From Planctomycetota bacterium (GTDB lineage Bacteria > Planctomycetota > UBA1135 > GCA-002686595), in contig CANKOY010000011.1 in assembly GCA_947484275.1 (NCBI GenBank), positions 1 to 64,000 on the forward strand: 64,000 nt of DNA, written 5' to 3'. Made by a program: the position numbers and the translations under genes. Of this stretch, positions 1 through 8,589 are shown one piece after another. Positions within the stretch are counted from its first letter, which is position 1, and every line of letters begins with the position of its first letter. The notes beneath the pieces were generated by a model that saw nothing but the letters and a program-made list of their open reading frames with translations, had not been told where the DNA came from and made no database searches.

Positions 1-34
<34 letters not shown>

Positions 35-35
35 A

Positions 36-105
36 TTGAACGCGTTCAAGTTTTAGTGTCCCGCCACCTCCGCGGCCGGTCAACAGAATTTCTGAACATG
101 TTCAG
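36..105. promoter_or_regulatory. Pair of perfect 14-bp palindromes, possible operators
   Basis: Two perfect palindromes lie 56 bp apart centre to centre: TTGAACGCGTTCAA at 36-49 and CTGAACATGTTCAG at 92-105. Both contain TGAAC-NN-GTTCA, which looks like a dimeric repressor operator. The core resembles GAAC/GTTC LexA-type half-sites, but the 2-nt spacer is shorter than the 4-nt spacer of the Gram-positive SOS box. They lie about 390 bp before the first gene; a gene to the left may be missing. The rest of 34-496 shows no gene I can recognise. Confidence 0.35.
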
Positions 106-496
106 TTCTGCCCCCGACTGGCCCTAAAACAGGCCCGGGACCACGGGGACCTCCCCGGGCCAGGCGATCCCGCCATTCCCCATCGCGGCCGCTGCGCGCT
201 TTCCCGTCTCAGAGGCCATCTCGGCGGCCCGGGCGAGGGATGCCGATTGCACCAGGGGGGCCGACCGTGCCTGGGATCGTGGAGCAAGGGAACTCAACGA
301 CAATCAAACTCCATCCTCCGCCGCAATTCGCTGTGACGAACCCTCGCTGCGGCGCCAATGTACCTGTGGAGGCCTCGGGGAACGGTCGTCCGCGCGCCAG
401 AGACATCTAGCACCACAGCGAGAGCCCGCGCTCCGGTTCTCCCTCGCCGGGTCCTCCAACCCCAAGTACGTGCGACCTTCCGATCCGGGATTTCAA

Positions 497-3385
497 ATGC
501 ACATCGCCAACCTACTCCGGCGTTTCGGCGCTTTGCTTCTAGCTCCCATCCTGTGCGCTATCGCCTCAGCGGCGGGCAGCGTGCGCATCGCGGAACGGCC
601 CCTGGTCGGTCCCTTCGCGACGCTGCAGGCCGCGGTCGATGCCGCCCTGGAGGGCGAGTCGCTCTTGGTCACCCCGGGCATCTACAACTCGTTCACCATC
701 GACGGCAAGTCGATCCAAGTCTTCGTCACCGGAACGGGTCAGGCGACGATCCTGGGGGGCCGCGTGCTGATCAAGAACCTGGGGCCAAACCAGTTCGCGA
801 CATTGTCGCGGCTCAACGTCAAAGGGATCTTCCTCTCGCCGACGTTCCTCGCGGCCCTCGAAATCGATTCAGTCGATGGACACGTTCGTCTGCAGGACAG
901 CACCTTCGAAGGAGCAGGCGGAAGCCCGGACGTGGGTCTGACCGGCGGGGGAGTTGTGCTGAAATCCGCAGGCCGAGTCGTGTTCTCGAACTGCAGCATC
1001 AAGGGCGGCGTCGCGGGCTTCGTGTCTGGAAAGAGCCCGATCGACGGCGGCGTGGGCCTGGAGTCGGACAATTCGGCGGTGGCCCTGTACGACTGCACGG
1101 TCGAAGGCGGACGGGGCAGCGAGGAGTCCTTTCCCCGTGGCGGGCACGGCGGCCACGCCTACGTCTGCACGAACTACGGACTGTTCGCTGCCGGGACCGC
1201 GTTCAAGGGCGGCCGAGCCGGCGGCGGTGACTTCATCGGCTGTACGGTGGGCGGCATCGGCGCAGACGCCCTGCGCGTGGACTCGGGCCAGGCTCGGCTC
1301 CTGGCAAATACCTACACGGCGGGTCTCGGCGGCTGGTCTTCCTGTGGGCCTCCCTCGGCATCGGGACAGACGATCGTGGCTCTCAATGGTTCGCTCATCG
1401 ATCAGTTGAGCGGGGCTTCTCGCAAGCTTACGGCCCCGCGAATCACCGCCGACGATACGCCGTTCCCGCTCACGATCAGCGGTCAACCTGGGGATCGCGT
1501 GTACCTGTTTTTTGGGTCCGGTCCCACGTTCATGTTCCTCAAGCCGCTGAACGGCATGTGGTTGTTGCCGGCGCCGCTCTTCGCCACGCGCATTCCTGCC
1601 GGCACGATTGGGGCGAGCGGATCCCTGGTGCTCAACTCGACCCTTGGAATCGCCAACGGAAGCCAGGCTGCGCGCCTGTTCTGGATTCAGGCCCTGTGCA
1701 TCGACACCACGGGCAAGCCCATTCTCACCGGACCGGCGCACCCTCTGTCGATCGACGCCGCAAGCGGGCCAGATTGCAACGGCAACGGGCGCCAGGACGT
1801 GCTCGACGTGCTCTTCGGTGGACTGCCCGACTGCGACAAGAACCTGACGCCGGACTCCTGTGATCCGGACTGCAATGGGAACGCCATACCCGACGCTTGT
1901 GACATCGCCGCGGGGACACTTCCTGACTGCAACGGCAATGGGATCCCCGACAGTTGCGACGTCGCATCGGGAACGCCGGACTGCAATTCCAACGGCATTC
2001 CCGATGCCTGTGACATCGCCACGAATTCGAGTCCCGACGTCAACCAAAACGGCGTTCCCGACGAGTGCGAGGCGCAGTTCTTGACCTGGCACGTCGATGC
2101 TTCAGCCCCGGCGGGAGGCAACGGCGGTCAAGCTGCTCCGTTCCAGACACTCGCCGACGGGGTGAGCGCCGCGTTCCACGGCGACACAATTCTGATCGCA
2201 GATGGGCTCTATCAAGGTGCCGGCAATCGCAACATCAACCTCGCCGGGCGTCATTTGACCCTGCGCAGCTTGAACGGACCGACGAACTGCATCATCGACT
2301 GCGAGAGCGCAGGGCGCGCGCTATCGATGAACCTCAATGAGGACGTGACCATCGAGGGTCTTGGCTTCGATCGCGGGCTGATCGCTGGCTTCGGCGGCGC
2401 GATCGACGCAGTTGGGGGGACCCTCACGCTGCGCGACTGCGTCTTCACGAACTGCACTGCGACCCAGGGCGGCGGTGCCCTGCGGATCTCCGTGGGCTCC
2501 GCGGTTCTCGAGCGCTGCGTGTTCCTTTCCAACGCATCCACCTTGACGTCGTGGGGCCAAGGTGGGGCCCTGAGCGTCGACCGCTCACCTCTGAGGGCGC
2601 GCGACTGCACGTTTGCATTCAACAACGGGTTTCGCGGTGGCGCGGTCTATCTGGCGCAGGCCATCAGCAGCAACCCAGTCGCGATCTTCACCCACTGCAA
2701 CTTCCTCGAGAATCAAAGCAACTACGGCGGCGCGTGCCTTGTCTTACCCGTCCCGGCGGGGGTCAAGCACACTTTCGACCACTGCCAGTTCGTTGGCAAC
2801 ACTTCGACCGGCGATGCCGGAGCCGTGATGAGCTATGCGCCCGCGGACATCTCCAGTTCCACGTTTGTGTCCAACTCGGCCGCGGGCCGCGGCGGGGCGA
2901 TCTACTTTCGCTACGGAGCCGCGACGAACCTGAGCAATTCGATTCTGTGGGGCAGCAGCGCGCCCAATGGGCCGCAGATTTTCCTGGGCGACGGCGGGCT
3001 GCCGAAGGCGGTGCTCTCGATTGCCCATAGCGACCTCGCAGGCGGCCAATTCGGAATCGGAATCTCCCAAGGCCTGTTGACCTGGGGCGCAGGGAACCTC
3101 TCGCTCGACCCGCTGTTCGTCGACGCCGATGGTCCGGACAACAACCCGCTGACTTTCGGCGACAACGAATACGCGCTCTCGGCGCTCTCGCCCTGCGTGG
3201 ATGCGGGCGACAATGGGGCGTTGATCGCGGATCTGCTCGACGTGGACGGTGACGGCGACACGAACGAGTTGGTGCCGCTGGATCTGCGCCACCTGCCTCG
3301 GCGCGTAGATGTGATCAGCGTGCCCGACACGGGCGCGGGAATCGCGCCGATCGTCGACATTGGCGCCCTCGAGCGTCCGAACTAG
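497..3385 (+). CDS. Secreted right-handed parallel beta-helix protein with DCNGNG-type repeats
   Basis: Predicted secreted or cell-surface protein of 962 residues. The ATG at 497 is preferred over an upstream GTG at 470 because it begins directly with a signal peptide (Lys-poor n-region with two Arg, then GALLLAPILCAIASAA). Residues about 40-280 are Gly-rich beta-helix repeats. A middle domain follows to about 420. Then, at about 425-525, several Asp/Asn-rich, Cys-containing repeats of the form DCNGNGIPDSCD resemble thrombospondin-3/EF-hand calcium loops. The C-terminal half is a second beta-helix with GGAI/GGAL polymorphic-membrane-protein-like turns, ending in the VDIGALE motif common in planctomycete beta-helix proteins. 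The ligand or substrate is unknown. It is convergent with the next gene, 18 bp away. Confidence 0.85.
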   Translation: MHIANLLRRFGALLLAPILCAIASAAGSVRIAERPLVGPFATLQAAVDAALEGESLLVTPGIYNSFTIDGKSIQVFVTGTGQATILGGRVLIKNLGPNQFATLSRLNVKGIFLSPTFLAALEIDSVDGHVRLQDSTFEGAGGSPDVGLTGGGVVLKSAGRVVFSNCSIKGGVAGFVSGKSPIDGGVGLESDNSAVALYDCTVEGGRGSEESFPRGGHGGHAYVCTNYGLFAAGTAFKGGRAGGGDFIGCTVGGIGADALRVDSGQARLLANTYTAGLGGWSSCGPPSASGQTIVALNGSLIDQLSGASRKLTAPRITADDTPFPLTISGQPGDRVYLFFGSGPTFMFLKPLNGMWLLPAPLFATRIPAGTIGASGSLVLNSTLGIANGSQAARLFWIQALCIDTTGKPILTGPAHPLSIDAASGPDCNGNGRQDVLDVLFGGLPDCDKNLTPDSCDPDCNGNAIPDACDIAAGTLPDCNGNGIPDSCDVASGTPDCNSNGIPDACDIATNSSPDVNQNGVPDECEAQFLTWHVDASAPAGGNGGQAAPFQTLADGVSAAFHGDTILIADGLYQGAGNRNINLAGRHLTLRSLNGPTNCIIDCESAGRALSMNLNEDVTIEGLGFDRGLIAGFGGAIDAVGGTLTLRDCVFTNCTATQGGGALRISVGSAVLERCVFLSNASTLTSWGQGGALSVDRSPLRARDCTFAFNNGFRGGAVYLAQAISSNPVAIFTHCNFLENQSNYGGACLVLPVPAGVKHTFDHCQFVGNTSTGDAGAVMSYAPADISSSTFVSNSAAGRGGAIYFRYGAATNLSNSILWGSSAPNGPQIFLGDGGLPKAVLSIAHSDLAGGQFGIGISQGLLTWGAGNLSLDPLFVDADGPDNNPLTFGDNEYALSALSPCVDAGDNGALIADLLDVDGDGDTNELVPLDLRHLPRRVDVISVPDTGAGIAPIVDIGALERPN

Positions 3386-3403
3386 CCGTTACAGGCCACT
3401 GGA

Positions 3404-4126
3404 CTACCTGCGCCCGCGCATGCGCTCGAATTCGACTTCGCCCAGGGGGGCGGCGTGTCTGATGCGCAGGCTCTCGGCCCACTCGCGCTGAAAGTCGCGG
3501 TCATAGCGCCGGTGAATCGCGGCTGTGATCCCCAGGGCGAGGAAAGCGCCGATGGAGGCCAGCAGCATGTCCTTGTGGGCGTCCCAAACATCGCCCTGGG
3601 TCCCGAGGTAGGCCTGCCCCAGTTCGCCGCCGAAGACTTCGGCGACGGCCCATTCGATCAGTTCATACAGCATGGACGTCGACATGATCACGTCGAGCGG
3701 AAACAAGTAGCCCCAGAATCCGCGCACGTTCGCCACTCGCACGACGAGCTCGCGGATCGGATAGGCCAGCAGGAAGCCGTAGAGGAAGTGCACCAGCCGA
3801 TCGAAGTGGTTGCGTTCGAAGCCTAGGCGGGCGTTCAGCCCTACGCCGGTCCACTGCTCGACCCAATCATCGTAGGGCACCAGCGCGTAGGTGTAGTGCG
3901 AACCGATCTCGTGCAGCGTGAGGAATAGGAAGATCGTCGTGTACGAAACTTTCGAAAGCGGGAAGCGCCCGTGCGTAGCCACCAAGCCGCCGAGGCCGAC
4001 GACCACCAGGGCATTTTCCAAGGCCCAGTCCTTGCGGTCGATCGGATTGAACGCCAAGGCCGTGCCCAACAGCAGGATCAGCGCCAGCAGAATCAGCGGG
4101 TAGCGTTTCGAGTGTGAACTTGCCAT
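3404..4126 (-). CDS. YjdF-like (DUF2238) inner-membrane protein
   Basis: A 240-residue polytopic membrane protein of the DUF2238/YjdF family; no biochemical function is established. Family hallmarks are visible: HEIGSHYTYA near residue 90, RNHFDRLVHFLYGFLLAYP around 125-145, GFWGYLFPLDVIMS, YELIEW and the TQGDVWDAHKDM block before the last hydrophobic segment. About six hydrophobic stretches are present. Length matches the family. It lies 35 bp upstream of the DUF1080 gene on the opposite side of its stop and points the same way, so co-transcription is possible, but nothing in the context gives it a role. Confidence 0.85.
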   Translation of the reverse strand: MASSHSKRYPLILLALILLLGTALAFNPIDRKDWALENALVVVGLGGLVATHGRFPLSKVSYTTIFLFLTLHEIGSHYTYALVPYDDWVEQWTGVGLNARLGFERNHFDRLVHFLYGFLLAYPIRELVVRVANVRGFWGYLFPLDVIMSTSMLYELIEWAVAEVFGGELGQAYLGTQGDVWDAHKDMLLASIGAFLALGITAAIHRRYDRDFQREWAESLRIRHAAPLGEVEFERMRGRR

Positions 4127-4161
4127 GGACTTGTTAAGAGGATCGCCACACGCGGGCGCTG

Positions 4162-5625
4162 CTATTCGCGCTTCAGTTCCTGCGCGGAATCAAGGCTCAG
4201 GTTCCGTCCGTAATCGACCCAGGCTTCGATGCGCGTCACATTTTCCGGCACGCCGCGCTCGAACTCCAGATCGTGGATTCGCTTGCCGTCGATCTCGATC
4301 GCGATGCGAGGCGGATGGCAAAGGATCATCACCGTCCCAGCGCCCATTGCGCGTTTTTCGAGCGACGCAGTGACGGCCCAGTCGCTGCCAACCAGCCGAA
4401 TCCGTTCGATGACACCGTCCCTCTCCGGGCCACCGGAGTAGCCGTACTTGAGCAACAGATCGCCGCCGATATCTAGAGCAATCCGGTGCTTCCCGGGGAA
4501 TTCGCCGGACCCATCCTCGCTGCCCGCCCCAAGCATGGGCGGACCCTTCGACGTGTCAAAGCTGACCCAGCGTGATCGATCGAGCTCGCGTAAGCGGAAG
4601 TTGCGCCAGCGGATTTTCGTGTTCTGGCCCGAATGTACCTGCAATCCGATGAGCCCAGAGAGATCCACGCCATCCAGGTAATCCGCCGTCGGCACGTCGT
4701 TGACCCAGGCGCGGATCCAGGGCCCGATGCACTCGATGCGGAAGCGGTTCCACTGGCCGGACTTGAATGCCGCGCGACCGTGGTTCTTTTTCGCGAGATC
4801 GTCGAGCCAACCGCGGCGCGCCTCGTCGTACAGACCGCCCGACCAGGCGCGCGCGGAGGGATCGACTTCGATCTGGTAGCCGAACAGGCGCTTCTGACCG
4901 TTCTCATGGCTGCGCACTTGGATTCCGGAATTGCCGGGCAGCTCGTTCTTGAGCTCGACTTCGAACACGAAGTCCCCGAACTCGCGCTCCGTGCACAGAA
5001 AACTCTGTGCGCCGCCGCCGACTTCGCCGAGCAATTCTCCGTTTTCCACGGAGAACTCCGCGTCGCCGAGCGCGCGCCAGCCCTTGAGGGTCGCGCCGTC
5101 GAAAATGTCGACCGCCTTGCCGATTTCCTTGGCGCGATCGCGCAGGCGCAGGCCGCGCAATTCGAGCGCTGCCTCGCCGCGCTTCAACACGATTTGCCAC
5201 CCGCCGCCCTTCTGACCGGGCGTCATTTCGAACGGCCCCGCCGGAAATGAGGGCAAGTCGCTTTGGGCCGCGCGATCGATGCGCTGCTCTCCGAGCAGGG
5301 CCAGAGCGCTGTTGTCTGAGCGCACGACGATGCGGCCCGTTTGCCAAAGCACATCGGCACCGGGCCCCTCGCGCCAATCGAAATCGATCTCGAAATCCAA
5401 GAGCGCGTGCTTCCACACCAGATCGTCGACGGCTTCCTCGGCGCGGCTCACGATCGCTCCCGCGAACGTCCAACCCTGCAACGGGATGTTCCAAGAGGAG
5501 CGGCTCTCCTCGTCGCACATCGAGGTCCAACCGCTGGCACGTTCGAGGTTGCTGAGGTCGTAGCGACCCTGGGCCGTCGCCGTCGCTGCCAGGAAACCGA
5601 GCGCCAGTAGTGCCGCGATTTTCAT
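4162..5625 (-). CDS. Secreted DUF1080 (3-keto-disaccharide hydrolase-like) protein
   Basis: A 487-residue protein starting with a signal peptide (MKIAALLALGFLAATATAQG). Residues about 173-350 form a recognisable DUF1080 domain: FDGATLKGW, NGELLGEVGGGAQSFL, FGDFVFEVELK, NSGIQVRS, a GGLYDE turn and a C-terminal GLQVHSGQNTKIRWRNF strand. DUF1080 has a concanavalin/glucanase-like jelly-roll fold, and some members hydrolyse 3-keto-glycosides; abundant in planctomycetes. Residues 20-170 look like a second, degenerate copy, and 355-487 form another beta-rich module. The exact substrate cannot be told. Divergent from the S9 peptidase gene. Confidence 0.8.
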   Translation of the reverse strand: MKIAALLALGFLAATATAQGRYDLSNLERASGWTSMCDEESRSSWNIPLQGWTFAGAIVSRAEEAVDDLVWKHALLDFEIDFDWREGPGADVLWQTGRIVVRSDNSALALLGEQRIDRAAQSDLPSFPAGPFEMTPGQKGGGWQIVLKRGEAALELRGLRLRDRAKEIGKAVDIFDGATLKGWRALGDAEFSVENGELLGEVGGGAQSFLCTEREFGDFVFEVELKNELPGNSGIQVRSHENGQKRLFGYQIEVDPSARAWSGGLYDEARRGWLDDLAKKNHGRAAFKSGQWNRFRIECIGPWIRAWVNDVPTADYLDGVDLSGLIGLQVHSGQNTKIRWRNFRLRELDRSRWVSFDTSKGPPMLGAGSEDGSGEFPGKHRIALDIGGDLLLKYGYSGGPERDGVIERIRLVGSDWAVTASLEKRAMGAGTVMILCHPPRIAIEIDGKRIHDLEFERGVPENVTRIEAWVDYGRNLSLDSAQELKRE

Positions 5626-5957
5626 GGCTCCATGGTAGTGATCCCCGCTGCGAAACTTTTCCCGCGCGCATTCAATATGGAAGCGGAGTCGACGCGCGAC
5701 ATGCAGCCGTGGGGCAGGGCCAGTCGTATCGCTTGAAGTTGCGCGCCCTGCGCTGGTGAACGCTTGAGTTGAAGTGGGTCGCGATCGTCCCCGCGGCCAG
5801 GCGCGGACTCAAACGTTGGGGACAGCCTGGCAAGAAATGCACGCAGAACGCGGACAGCGCAGGGCCCCCGGGAGTCGGAGTCGCGCCCCGTGATGGGCCT
5901 CGCTATCCTGCTCGCGTTCCGACCCCGCCTACGACGCCCGACGCCGTTCCCAAGACA
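5626..5957. other. Intergenic region between divergent genes
   Basis: A 332-bp gap between the divergent DUF1080 and S9 peptidase genes. It must hold both promoters, but I see no clear promoter boxes, hairpins or repeats. An open frame runs back from the S9 gene to a TTG at 5769, but its translation is Pro/Arg-rich and unlike a protein N-terminus. Confidence 0.5.
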
Positions 5958-8003
5958 ATGTTCAATTCTGCCCTCCCGCTCATTTTCGCGTTCCCGGTTC
6001 CTCTATGCGCCGCGGCTCAGGACGCCGTACTGACCCCTGCAAAGGTGGCGCGGCTGAAAACGGTCACCTCAGTTGCGATCTCCGCCGACGGTGCCCACCT
6101 TGCCTACACCCTCAGTGTTCCGCGCGAACCGATGGTAGACGACGACGGCGTGCCGTGGACCGAATTGCACGTGATCGACAACGCCACCAACCAGGACCGC
6201 ACGTACGTCGGCGGGAAGAGCGGCGTGTCGCAGGTCAAGTTCTCGCCCGATGGAAGCACGCTGTACTTCCTCGACAAGCGTGGCGACGACAAAGTGACGG
6301 CGCTGTACGGCATCGCACTCGACGGCGGCGAGGCGCGCCTGGCTCTGCGGATGGATACCGCGGTGAGCGCTTACTCGCTCTCCCACGACGGCAAGCACGC
6401 GGCGGTGATCGCCACCGAAGCTGAGCCCGCCGCAAAGAAAAAGGCCGGGGACAAGGGCTTCAAGCAGGAGGTCTACGAAGAGGACTTCTACGTGCCGCGT
6501 GTGTTCGTCATCGAACTCTTCGGCGAGAACAAGGATCCCAAGGCCCTCGAGTTGCCTGGGAGCGCGAACCAAGTGGTTTGGAGTCCGGTGGATGGACGAC
6601 TGGCGCTCGCGCTCTCGCCGACGCCCCTGGTGGACGACGAGATGTTGAACAGCCGCGTGCATGTGGCGGACTCGGCGAGCGGCAAGATCCTCGCGCGTTT
6701 TGAAAACCCGGGAAAGCTGGGCCAGATCGCCTGGAGCCCTGATGGCCAGTGGATTGCCTGCGTTTCCGCGGAGGATCCCAACGACACGGCCGCGGGCCGC
6801 ATTTTCTGCGCGCCGAGCGCCGGCGGACCGATCACGGACCTGCGGCCGAAGTACTTGGGACACGTGGAGCGCCTCGCCTGGCTCGACGCCAAGCGTCTGG
6901 CCTACGTCGCGGCGGAGGGTGTTTGGAGTTACGTCGGCACCGTCGGCGCGCCGAAATCCGGTCTGGAACCCGCTCAATTGCTCGGCCCCGGCGGCGCCGT
7001 GATGACGGACCTCGTGGCCTCGGGCGACGGTAGGCAGCTGGCGCTGCTCGGGAGTACTCCGTCCCAACCTGCCAACGCTTTCAGCCTGAGTGTCGGCGAC
7101 GCATCCCCGCAGCTTCGCACGCGCGCCAATCCAGGGCTCGACGCGGTGCGCATGGCATTGCAAGAAGTCGTGCGCTTCAAGGCGCGCGATGGGCAGGAGC
7201 TCGAAGGAATCCTGATCCGGCCCTTGGACGAAAAGCAGGGTATCCGCTACCCGCTGATCCTCAATGTGCACGGCGGCCCGGAAGCCTGTCAGTCGAATGG
7301 ATGGCTCACGGGTTATTCGGGTCCGGGGCAAATGGCCGCGGCGCGCGGCATGGCCGTGTTCCACATCAATTACCGCGGCAGCACTGGGCGCGGCGTCGAG
7401 TTTGCGAAGCTGAGTCAGGGTGACCCCGCGGGTGCAGAGTTCAACGACCTGATCGACGGTGTCGACTACCTGGTCGGCACCGGTCTGGTGGACTCGGCCC
7501 GCGTCGGCGTGACCGGCGGATCCTACGGCGGATACGCCACAGGGTGGCTGTGCACCGCGCATTCCGAGCGCTTCGCGGCAGGTGTGATGTTCGTCGGAAT
7601 TTCCGACAAGGTCTCCAAGGTCGGGACCACGGACATCGCAAACGAGGAGTTCATGGTCCACTCGCGCAAGCGTCCCTGGGATGATTGGGCGATGCTGCTC
7701 GAGCGCTCGCCGATCACGCATGCAGGCAAGTGCAAGACGCCGCTATTGATCATGCACGGGAAGGACGATCCGCGAGTCAACGTCGGGCAATCGCGCGAAC
7801 TGTTCCGACACCTCAAGCTGCGCAGTCAGGCACCAGTGAGGCTCGTGCTCTATCCCGGCGAAGGCCACGGCAACCGCAAGGCCGCTTCGCGCTACGACTA
7901 CAACCTGCGTCTGTTGCAGTGGCTCGAGCACTACCTCGTCGGGCCGGGCGGCGAAATGCCGCCGTACGAGATCGACTACTCCACTTCGCTGACAGATCAG
8001 TGA
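5958..8003 (+). CDS. Secreted S9 family prolyl oligopeptidase / acylaminoacyl-peptidase
   Basis: Serine peptidase acting on oligopeptides, probably in the periplasm. The ATG at 5958 is chosen because it starts a signal peptide (LPLIFAFPVPLCAAAQ), giving 681 residues; a longer TTG frame at 5769 adds only low-complexity sequence. Residues about 40-400 form the WD40-like beta-propeller (TVTSVAISADGAHLAY, KFSPDGSTLYF, AWSPDGQWIACVS). The C-terminal alpha/beta-hydrolase domain has the oxyanion-region HGGPE, nucleophile motif GGSYGG with Ser522, acid Asp604 in HGKDDPRV and His637 in GEGHGN, so the triad is complete. It is followed by a small lipoprotein and an M2 peptidase in the same orientation, which suggests a peptide-degrading operon. 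Confidence 0.9.
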   Translation: MFNSALPLIFAFPVPLCAAAQDAVLTPAKVARLKTVTSVAISADGAHLAYTLSVPREPMVDDDGVPWTELHVIDNATNQDRTYVGGKSGVSQVKFSPDGSTLYFLDKRGDDKVTALYGIALDGGEARLALRMDTAVSAYSLSHDGKHAAVIATEAEPAAKKKAGDKGFKQEVYEEDFYVPRVFVIELFGENKDPKALELPGSANQVVWSPVDGRLALALSPTPLVDDEMLNSRVHVADSASGKILARFENPGKLGQIAWSPDGQWIACVSAEDPNDTAAGRIFCAPSAGGPITDLRPKYLGHVERLAWLDAKRLAYVAAEGVWSYVGTVGAPKSGLEPAQLLGPGGAVMTDLVASGDGRQLALLGSTPSQPANAFSLSVGDASPQLRTRANPGLDAVRMALQEVVRFKARDGQELEGILIRPLDEKQGIRYPLILNVHGGPEACQSNGWLTGYSGPGQMAAARGMAVFHINYRGSTGRGVEFAKLSQGDPAGAEFNDLIDGVDYLVGTGLVDSARVGVTGGSYGGYATGWLCTAHSERFAAGVMFVGISDKVSKVGTTDIANEEFMVHSRKRPWDDWAMLLERSPITHAGKCKTPLLIMHGKDDPRVNVGQSRELFRHLKLRSQAPVRLVLYPGEGHGNRKAASRYDYNLRLLQWLEHYLVGPGGEMPPYEIDYSTSLTDQ

Positions 8004-8032
8004 GCCTGATCATGAACAAGGATTATCAAGCT

Positions 8033-8572
8033 ATGCGCACGCTCCTCGCCATCGTCCTCCTGGCCCTGTCCGGTTCTTGTGTCGGCGTGGTTTCGAACGC
8101 GGTCGTGCACGATTCCGGCCAAGCTGCCCAGGCCGCCAAGGCGTTCGAGCAGCTCAAGGCCCTGGCGGGCAAGTGGAGCGGGACTTCGCAGATGGGTCCT
8201 GATCGGGCGCCGGCCGAGGTCACTTACGAAGTCGTGTCCGCCAATTCCACAGTGATGGAGCGTCTGTTCCCAGGCACACCGCACGAGATGATCAGCATGT
8301 ATCACCTCGATGGCGGGCGGCTTCTGATGACGCATTACTGTGCCCAGGGCAATCAGCCGCGGATGAGGCTCAATGGCCTCTCAGCGGATCCCCACGCCAC
8401 GGCGTCGTTCACGTTTACGGACGCGACCAACTGGAAGGGGCCGGGCGAGCTGATCATGCACGACCTGCGCCTGACGTTCCTAAGCAAGGACCACATCATC
8501 GCCGACTGGGTCGCTTTCAAGGACGGCAAGGCGGACCACTCTGCAAGTTTCGACTTCACGCGTCAGCCCTGA
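8033..8572 (+). CDS. Small lipocalin-like exported protein of unknown function
   Basis: A 179-residue protein beginning MRTLLAIVLLALSGSC, a signal peptide with a weak lipobox-like SGSC. An ATG at 8012 in the same frame would add seven polar residues (MNKDYQA) and is less likely. The mature part reads as antiparallel beta strands (KWSGTSQMG, VTYEVVSANSTVMERLFPG, MISMYHLDGGRLLMTHYCA), as in DUF1579/lipocalin-like proteins seen in Acidobacteria and planctomycetes. No catalytic motif is apparent. It sits 29 bp after the S9 peptidase and 17 bp before the M2 peptidase, so it is probably co-transcribed with them. Confidence 0.7.
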   Translation: MRTLLAIVLLALSGSCVGVVSNAVVHDSGQAAQAAKAFEQLKALAGKWSGTSQMGPDRAPAEVTYEVVSANSTVMERLFPGTPHEMISMYHLDGGRLLMTHYCAQGNQPRMRLNGLSADPHATASFTFTDATNWKGPGELIMHDLRLTFLSKDHIIADWVAFKDGKADHSASFDFTRQP

Positions 8573-8589
8573 GCGCTGATCCTCCGACC

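Noticed and set aside
1771-2070. DCNGNG repeats as a DNA-level tandem repeat or CRISPR-like array
   Set aside because: The periodicity is at protein level with varied codons and spacing; there are no constant repeats or spacers.
6069-7721. A 550-codon open frame antisense to the S9 peptidase
   Set aside because: High-GC codon bias leaves long antisense frames open; the translation has no motifs and the sense gene has a full catalytic triad.
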